A DNA stretch of 64,000 bases, from NCBI GenBank assembly GCA_032690845.1, contig CM064422.1, forward strand, positions 5,704,001-5,768,000, read 5' to 3'. A program made the position numbers and the translations under genes. The notes beneath the pieces were generated by a model. That model was not told where the DNA came from. It searched no databases and saw only the letters and a list, made by a program, of their open reading frames with translations. Positions within the stretch are counted from its first letter, which is position 1; every line of letters begins with the position of its first letter. Shown one piece after another: positions 56,051-64,000 of this stretch. Source of the DNA: Eleusine coracana subsp. coracana (lineage: Eukaryota > Streptophyta > Magnoliopsida > Poales > Poaceae).

Positions 56051-56440
56051 TTACAACCAGAACGCCACCGGATTCTTGAGCAGAGTTTCTGTTGATGACT
56101 TGGGCACTTTGCAGTATCGAACCCGGCAGCTCTTGCCAGTCGTCAGATCTCCATTCTTGTCATAAATGAGGGAAAATGTCGTCAAACGAAGCATATGGCG
56201 GCGTGGCCGGGGCACGTCTTCCTCCTCCTCGGCCAGCTCCTCGTCAATGCAGCCATCCTCCATGGATACACACTGCACGAGGCAGAACTTGCTCCTGCGT
56301 CCCATGTAGACGAGCTTGGCGCCGACGTGCGTCTCGGCTGGCTCCTCGCTGAACAAATTCTGATCGTATCCGAATATGGGCCAGACCCAGATACATACAG
56401 AAACGCCAGTTTCTATACTGGGCCTACCATTTCGGCCTAC
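56051..56440 (-). pseudogene. C-terminal fragment of a grass protein, family not secured
   Basis: The minus strand has an open frame ending PVAFWL and a stop at 56051. It includes LFSEEPAETHVGAKLVYMG, RRSKFCLVQCVSMEDG, an acidic stretch and RLTTFSLIYDKNGDL. It stays open upstream to about 56425, where a stop occurs, and no ATG or matching upstream exon was found. The layout recalls the C-terminal beta domain of grass F-box-associated or DUF1618-type proteins, but I cannot confirm this. It is probably a truncated copy; a shorter tandem copy lies at 55535-55690. Confidence 0.4.
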
Positions 56441-59400
56441 TCACAACCATGGACATTTTTCTGAACCAGACTACTACTACCAAAGACAAGTCGCTCTGCA
56501 ATAGCACCTGGAAGATTTTATTTGATCGATCCATATTTTTCAGATTGTTATAGTCTAAGGATTGAATCCGGAAAAATGTACTGTTTAATACGTGATTTAT
56601 CCCAACCATATCGCTTATTGACCCGATCTCTGAACACGTGACATGCGTGTGCAGTACATGCTAATCCTACATACAACAACCGAAAAAAAAATCCATTATC
56701 TGTCACTATCATGCTCAAGTCAAACGTGACGAGGTGCCGCACAACATATGGAGCACCATTGACCAAGCTTAGATTTTGGATACAGATGAACAGTTCATGA
56801 CAAGATAATCTTTTTTTTTTAGATTCATGACAAGGTAATCTTATTGCCCGTTTGATCCCCTTTGCCACGCAGGTGGTGGGACAAAACCAGAGACACCTCC
56901 TCCACTACTCTCCTTCATGTCATAATTGTAGTACATGCTATGCATGCATGTACATGTACTCTACATGATAAACACAGTACTTCTTGCATTCTCGAATAAT
57001 CTTCATGTAATGTTTTATTAAATAAGAGACAGATATACTAATTTTCAAAATCAGATGCTGATAATAATAATGCGTGGTGATTATTTATACTAGAGGCAAA
57101 GGTATGCATCTAGAGATAATAGTCATTTCACCGGATTTGGAGCGGGTCGTTAATCATTTTCCAACAACAACACTTGAACGGCCAAAAGGGAAAGATCTCT
57201 AGAATGGGAAACGTGTCAACCTGTGGGCTGATAGAGTGCTCTCCCCTCGTATTTTGTCCACCAACTGATGATCACATGTGTAATTGGCGCCGCCAATCAA
57301 GAAACCCCGAGATTTGGTTACTTTCGTTGGCTATGTTCTCGGTTAAGCTTAAGGGCATACAATACTATACGTAGACAGTTTTATAATTCATCTCATGTAT
57401 TGCTATATAAATTTTTGATTATATGGAAGAAAGAGAGGATTGTAAGGGAAAGATATGGTTGTTTCGCGTAGCAACCATCTTATGTGTAAAAATTTAGGAG
57501 TAAGAGACAGCTTTCACATTATTGTACGAGCTCTAGTAGTCTTTTACTCTATAAATATTCCTTTTTACCTCCACAAATTAAGGAGTCGTATAATTAATAA
57601 AAAATAACTAATAAGACCATCCATTATATAAGTCGTCTTATAAGCCGTCTTAAAATTACGTATTATGTATGAGACGACCTACAAGACAACATCGTTGTAC
57701 TTGCTCTAATAATTCTATAGTGTACTAACAGTTGCGAGTAATAAACGAATAAACGATGCACTGTTACAAGTCCACATTAAAAGGAAAGAAAACAAGCTTA
57801 CTTTTGTTATTACACTTTGTAATTAATTGTAAACAAAGAGAAAAATGAAGTGACACCGGACACCTGTGAGCGCAACTTCGTTTCACCGACAAAGGCATCC
57901 AGAAGAGGTAGAGCTTGTTGTGCACAGCAAAGCCGGTCGCAAGATGTGCAAAGTATTTTGGATTATTCAAAGCGACCTTGACGCTCATGTTCCGCGACTT
58001 CCGCTGCATCTTTAGACTTCTCCCGGCCGGTGCTGAGAGGAAAAATAGAAAAGTGTGCTCCACCGGCGCTGTGCGTGGGACCCTGAAAGCACAAAATGGC
58101 GATGGGCTCAAACGACCTTTAACGTGTTTGGCTAAAAATAGAGATAGGAGTGTTGTATGCAGAGGCGAAATCAGCATCAGCACGGATCAAACAGTACTAG
58201 ATCAGAATTAGGCCCGTGCCGGCCGCCACGCTATTTTGCGCGAGACATGCCGAATGGCTTACGCCATTGGGTCCCATAACATTTCTCGTTTAGCCCAAGC
58301 TTCTGGATCGAGAAAGGAAACCGCGACGTCCTGCCAAAATTGGCATTTCATTTTCACCATCCCCGACTTGTAAAGCAACTCACTTTTCAACAGTACTCTT
58401 TTTTTTTTCCAAGCTGTCATGTTCTTCTCAAATTATATTTCTGCTCACGAGAAAAAAAGGATCTATACTAGTATTCTTTTTTCCAAGTGTCAATGCTCTT
58501 GCGAGTTGCGGCTGTATGCAGCGCGCCCTGCATTGACTATGTTTGGAAGAAAAAGAAGCTAATGAGCGAGTTAACGATTCGGCCTTTGTTTAACCACCCC
58601 TGCATTAGTTAAGCTTTGAGTTGATCTCGTGACGAGTCAAGCAGGAACCGGTCTCCCAGATCGAGCAGGGTCCTCTGTTTGTGCACGACGGCGGCGCTCG
58701 CTTGCACACGCCCGCCTTTTGACAGGTTCTCGGAAACGTTGCAGAAACATTGGCCGGCATCTTTTGGAGGGGGAGCAAGAGCAGCTTATCCACTTCCAAA
58801 ACTCGGATTCAGGTTAATTATCCGAACAAGGACAGCGCCTCGCGATGCTGCTGTTGCGATCTGCAGGGGTTCGAGCGTCAAGGGCTGAAACCTTGAGTCC
58901 TCGATTGGCCTTGTCTGCTGAAACGTCACCTGTATTAATCAAAACTACCAAATCATTAGCATTTACATGGATCAAGCTCAATCTGCAATTCTCCAAACCT
59001 GTTGCTGCGGACAATTCGATTTCCCAACAATCCGGGTGAGTTCCTACCGTTTTTATGGAGTACGGTGACGACGACCCGGCCGGGCCGCACGTTTTTAAAT
59101 TTGACCAACTTCATTATTTGTTCAAGAAATTATAAATTGACCAACTTGCCGATCTTGCGTCGTCTACGCACTCGTACGTACGCTCACCGAATTTGCCGCG
59201 CGCCGCGCCTGAGTCGTCCTCTCGTCCGTCGCGTCGTTGCGTGTGCGCATCGTGGTTTCACACGGGGTTTCGTCGTTAGTTGTTACGGCTCAGGATTAAG
59301 CGAGGAACAGGTCGTGCTGGTGGATGACAGACTGCAGCCTACTGCCGCTAGTTTAATCGCGTCTATGCAAAAGGACCTTTCCGACCGAGACCATCATGTA

Positions 59401-62400
59401 CTCGCTTCGCCGTCACTGCAAAATTATTGCCGCCATGTGCAAAGCGCACAGGCGCACGGCGGTGACGGGCGGTAAAACATTCCTCCTCGCGCAACTACTG
59501 GTACTGGTGGTGTGTGCACGCGTATGAATCATGGCGATGGTCAGTTTAGTCGTAACAAAAAAAAAAAATACAGTGCCATGAAAAAACTCCGGAACTGATT
59601 AGTGTGTGCGGCTCGTGGAAGTATGGCTGAGCAAGCTCTCAATTACATGAAAACTCCGGAATAAGCAGGGGGTCAACCTGTATGTACATCGAAGCAGCAA
59701 CGCCGAAGGGCGATGCTCATATCCATGGATCGAGGGCGGAGAGGACCGGACCTCCCTCCACGGAGTCCCCGTGTTGACGAAGACGACGACCGCCTAGTTC
59801 AAAATTAGGGAGCGCCTTTTTCAGAACGCACACTGATGACACGGACCCCGGCCGGACCCACCACCGCTACGCTTCGTACCTACGCCTGCTACGTCACGGC
59901 GCCCGCGATCCCCTGCGCCAGGGCAGAACAGCGGCGTCGCCGCACTCCACGCGCCCAGGCACGGTAGAGCGGTCCACCGCGTGCTTTGAGACCCGTGTGG
60001 GTGGGACGGACGCGCCGCGGCGGATAAGAAGAGCTGAAGAAGATTTGGTGGGGGCCTTGCCGGTTGCAGCCCTTGCGGTGCTGGTGGGACCGAGGAGCGG
60101 GGTGGCCGGTGGGACCGGCCTGGAAGAGGCGCGCACGTCTGACGCCGCTGGTGCGCCACGTGGAGAAGCCAAGCGGCCCGACGTGCCTGGCGTCCGTCTG
60201 ATTTGTTTTCTTGCACAACGAGAATCAAATCGCTCCCTCGTTCCTGCTCGCATTGATGATCATGGATACTACAAATCAGATACTCAATGCGAGAATTCGG
60301 AATTTCGGATACGCTACAAAATAAATGAGACGAGATCTAAGAAGTGGAGTATAGTACTGCGGTCAATAAAACTTGGGATACTTGTGTTTTACCCCTGGTT
60401 CTAAACTCAGTTATGACATTACTTCACACTTTTAACTATTTATAATTTTTAAACTGAAGCAAAATTTTATCTATATTAGAAACAAAATCATAGTATTTTA
60501 AAATTACAGAAATAAATCATAAAATTGAAAAATAAGAGATAGTATCTCAATTGGACATCGACCAAGGGTGAAAACGCAATAGTCTCATAAATCTTTACTA
60601 ACTACAAGATTTTTTTAAATAAACAGTATAGCATATTCGATTTTTGTTTGGCACAAAATTAATAAGTTATATAGTAAAAAAGAACAAAAATTAATAAGCG
60701 TGCTCTCTCTATTGGTATCCTTGTTGAGTTTTTATATTGCTTTTGCAATCATCAATGGTAAAATGTTATATCGGCATGCAAAATATCAACTGCCATTTTC
60801 ATCTTATAATTCTAAATGGATTATTTTCTTTTCACAGTGACGTGATGTTTCTTAATTAATGAGTTTAGTCAAAATAAAGTTGTACATACTTCATCTTAAC
60901 TGTAGCGTGATGTTTCACATAAAAATAATTCTTCGTAGAAGAGACATTAGATTTTTTATAATAGCGTGATGTTTCTTAAGGTGACAGGATGTTTTATTGT
61001 ATTATTTTTACTTTTTTTTTCTTACAAACCAATCATGGTTAATAGTAATCTCATATCTTTTCAATCTTAAGATATACCACAAATTTTTAATGTGATGGAT
61101 ACAAATGAAATACAACTTTATTTTTACTCACTACTTCATTTATAAGCATTGATGAATTGTAGTGACATATTGATATACAAATCTGTTAGGGATGATACAC
61201 AAATCACGATTATTTTTACTTATCATCTTTTTTTTTATCATCATAACATTTAAACCTCTGTTGGTGTTTTTTGAGGTATGATTTTGGAAAGAATGATGTA
61301 GCGATGCTTTATTTGACGTATTTATTTAATAGCCGCAATCTCATATCTTGTCATATATATTTATCATCTCGCCCTTTCTCCTCGTATCATCCCCATCTTC
61401 CCTTACCTTGGCTAGGGTTTGATGTCGCAAAATTTCTCCCCGTATACCTTGTTTGGCGTGATTCTTTGATGACCGACCAGAGGCCGATTCAACTTCTTCG
61501 TCACCTCCAATAAATCCATAATAAGATTATTCTTTTGTCATCGTCTCCAACAGTTCTCTTTCTCTCATGACTTCAAAAATCTAGATCTAGGGTTTGAGGT
61601 ATGGTTACTAATACAAATCAAGTTATTAGCATTGGTGACTAATCTAGATCTATAGTATATGCATCGATGAACCTATGTTTTTTCCATCTACACATGATTG
61701 ATGATTTTTTTTGTTAGATCTTAGGTTCAAAGTGATGATATATGCATCAAGGATCGCTGTGCTTCCAGTCCACTTCCTGCCGCCGCCGCCACTGATGTAA
61801 TTATTAATACATGGCTAATTCTTTACCTAGAATAAAAGGTATGATTTATATACTTGCTGGAGTGTACTATTATCAATCTATTTATAACATCATCTTTCTA
61901 TATACTAAAAATTATTGTTCATTTGAAATCCTAGATAGAATGTAATATCGTAAAAAGCAATCTACATAAAATGTATTATAGCTGGCAGATTGATATACAA
62001 CTTTTTTCTATGTGATGGATATAACTTTGGCATTATGCCATGAAGACATAGGATTATGCATTTCCTATACTTTTCACATGCTGTCTCGCAAATTGTATAC
62101 CTTTCCTGTATCAACATGTTCGGGTATCTTCTTGATTTACAATCAACTCGCACACGAACTTCCGTCGAGCCTGCTGATATGTATCGTGCTCAATTAAATT
62201 TCCCCATTTTGTATATCGATATACCATTTCTACTTTCACCAAACGCAAGACATGGCCCTGCCACTGATGAATGGGGATAAACGGGCAGGTGTTGGAGCCA
62301 AAATGCAAATACCTTTCGTCTAACAAAGTCGTAAAGATAAAAGTAAACACGCACGCGCCAAAGTCAGTAATCGGACAGAGTCATAGTATGTTGTTACGAT

Positions 62401-62540
62401 GTTAGCTACAATAAAATTAAAGAAGAGGGAAACTAATAATAAATGAAAAAATCCTAGAGAAGCATGGCAAGCAACCGGGCAACAACCAAATAGAGAGGAC
62501 ACACTCACAAGGTCGCAAACCAAGCAGGAGCACGCAGAGA
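56441..62540. other. Long spacer without a convincing gene
   Basis: Mostly AT-rich. Noted inside: a miniature-element-like patch at 57600-57720 (repeated cgtctta phrases); a 139-residue minus-strand frame at 57764-58183 with no known motif; a GC-rich block at 59040-59480 and another at 59780-60250, in which several frames overlap without motifs; and four variants of the phrase gcgtgatgtttc between 60838 and 60995 (the last degraded), suggesting a small repeat. I do not call a gene here. Confidence 0.4.
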
Positions 62541-62841
62541 AGGAAAGAAAGGGAAGAGGCGGCGAGGAGGAAGAGAGAGAGAGAGAGGGAGGGGAGGCGC
62601 GTGGGGGAATAGGAGGAAAGAAAAAAAAGGGTAACGAGCGAGGCAGAGAAAACACAAGCAACAGACGGCAGCAAAAATAGGAGGTCGGAGGCGACGAGCG
62701 GGGGGCGGAGGCGACGAGCAACGTGAAAGAAAGAAAAAAAAATCATTCGGAGGAACAAGGGAAGCCGGAGAATCGCGTCGGAATTCCGGCGAATCGGCGG
62801 GATCCGGCCAGGATCTGCGCGCCGGATGAGGGGTCGGCACC
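62541..62841 (+). promoter_or_regulatory. GA-rich leader of the last gene
   Basis: A strong run of GA repeats (gaagagagagagagagaggg near 62570-62590) and purine-rich sequence up to 62745 precede the ATG. GA-rich tracts in grass 5'UTRs and promoters are common binding sites for BPC-type factors. Confidence 0.45.
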
Positions 62842-63071
62842 ATGAAATGGTCCACATTGCTCAGTAGGGTCGTCTTCGCCGCCGGCCAGCAGCAGGAGCA
62901 GCCGCCGGCCCCGCCGCCGCCGCCGCCGGGGTCCCCGCTCCACCGCCTCGGCCAGCAGGCGGACCCGGACCTTGCGACTCCGCGGCTCAGCTCCGCGTCC
63001 GCCGGCGGGGACGAGGGCGGCTTCGACGCGGCGGCCGGGAGCTCGCCCTCCGCCGCCGCGTCCCTCGCCAG
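62842..63071 (+). CDS. First exon of an unidentified gene that continues beyond the window
   Basis: ATG at 62842 opens a frame of 76 codons plus 2 bases (MKWSTLLSRVVFAAGQQQEQ, then a poly-Pro run and an Ala/Ser/Gly-rich part), ending at a good donor (CCAG before gtgggt). The remaining 930 bases look like one long intron, AT-rich with T-rich stretches. Low-complexity Pro/Ala content is typical of grass N-termini and gives no functional hint. Start and donor are likely correct, but the product is unknown. Confidence 0.55.
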
Positions 63072-64000
63072 GTGGGTTCCCCCTCCCCTAGCCGAGTCAA
63101 ACGCCCTCTCAATGGCCTCGTGTTGTCTGAATCGAATCCGGTGGTGCATAGTCAGCTCGGATGCGATCCGGTTGCTCGCGCTTTCCGGGCTGAGCAATGG
63201 CGATCGGATTTGGATTCGGGGAACGTTTGATCGCACATGCTTGTTTTCGGTTACCTGTTTGGTGATTTGGTCGGTAGAGCTGGATTTGGTGTTATATTAA
63301 CGTTTGACCTGCCGGATTGGTTTGAAGACGAACCATGCAACTGTTTGAGCTCAAACTTGATGATGGCGCTGCAGAGTTCCTGGTTTTGCTTGTGTGCCTT
63401 GGGGAGAAATGATGCTAGACTTGGACGGTGCCTTCGGGAGAAATGATACTGGACTAGGACGGTGGTTGGGTGATGTGTTAGCTGTGTTGTTAATTCGTGG
63501 ATTTGAATGTGTCTGAAGGCCCGTGCCCTAGTCCTTTTAGTTTTCTTATGTGTTTGCATATGCTTGTATAGAACAGTGGAGCTGTGGTTTTATGCTTTTT
63601 ATCTTGTTTGATAAGGTGGAGTGTTTAATCATCTGGGTCCAGGTCAACTTGATAAGGCTGATTGTTTTGATTTTCTTGTTGATGTTTGAGCTGTGTATGA
63701 TGCAAAATTTTTATGGCTCAAATAATTCTGAGGTGTTTTGAAGTTTGTTCACTTTGTTAGTTTGCCTCTCTGTGCTGCCTGCATATTTATATTAAACTTC
63801 TATGCTCATCGTGTCTTCTTTGATATTTTTGTTAGAATTCCTGTTTTAGATGCTTAGACCGAACATCCTGCTAAGTTAATATTTTGTCTCCTGCTGCATA
63901 ATCACCTATATTTTCTGGACAACGGTTGACGGTGGTTGCTTTATGGGTATATGTTTGGCTTGCTTTGGACCCATTTTGTAGGCAGCATACGTGTAAAAGC

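Noticed and set aside
57764..58183. 139-residue minus-strand frame
   Set aside because: Open but without known motif or supporting gene structure; could be chance or a captured fragment. Noted only in the spacer entry.
59821..60253. GC-rich block with overlapping frames
   Set aside because: Three frames on one strand are open at once and low-complexity, which points to base composition rather than coding.
62320..62857. Minus-strand Ser/Pro/Phe-rich frames
   Set aside because: Antisense of the GA-rich leader; repeats of Ser, Leu and Phe come from the purine tract.

Overview
This is nuclear DNA from a plant, almost certainly a grass (Poaceae). The genes have GT-AG introns. GC-rich first exons and single-exon genes sit in AT-rich intergenic DNA. 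Families seen mainly in grasses are present (a DUF6598 relic). The repeats are typical of grasses: Tourist, Stowaway and hAT miniature elements, Mutator-like elements with 9-bp target duplications, copia and LINE relics, and a Helitron-like insert. I cannot name the species.

Layout. 1-1512: 3' end of an SNU23-like spliceosomal gene whose intron holds a Mutator-like element. 2.3-2.6 kb: scrap of a UDP-glycosyltransferase (UGT) gene. 3.6-5.2 kb (minus): small membrane-protein-like gene of unknown function, with a paralogue at 21.1-22.8 kb. 5.5-9.4 kb (plus): 12-exon PP2C-like gene whose product lacks key metal and phosphate residues. 10.9-17.8 kb: broken copia element containing a solo LTR of another copia family, which contains a Helitron-like insert, which contains a Tourist MITE. 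18.4-19.2 kb: LINE relic. 19.4-20.8 kb: foldback Mutator-like element. 23.9-25.7 kb: CER2/Glossy2-like BAHD protein. 26.1-26.9 kb (minus): frameshifted neprosin-domain pseudogene. 27.5-29.0 kb: third Mutator-like element. 29.1-31.4 kb: 1.44-kb tandem duplication with palindrome-bearing subrepeats. 32.4-33.1 kb (minus): coiled-coil protein, possibly related to the C-terminus of GTE proteins. 34.3-34.9 kb: second copy of the CER2-like gene's 3' flank. 35.4-36.9 kb: intact UGT. 37.3-38.4 kb (minus): DUF6598 pseudogene. 39.0-41.0 kb: class A heat stress factor with strong heat shock elements and an upstream ORF. 43.9-47.2 kb (minus): proteasome ATPase RPT2. 47.9-51.1 kb (plus): p24 cargo receptor, head-to-head with RPT2. 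51.9-53.3 kb (minus): conserved plant protein of unknown function. 55.5-56.4 kb: duplicated gene fragments. 62.8 kb to the end: first exon of a gene that leaves the window.

The window is a normal mix of housekeeping genes (splicing, proteasome, secretory pathway), stress or metabolic genes (HSF, UGT, CER2-like) and transposon-rich spacers. The genes do not form one pathway. I found no convincing new multi-gene system. The observations I would follow first are the PP2C homologue with an altered catalytic site, the antisense patch of exon sequence in the p24 intron, the duplicated CER2-like/neprosin flank, the foldback element, and the palindrome-bearing tandem repeats. All exon coordinates were read by eye from splice signals, reading frame and family similarity, without alignment software.
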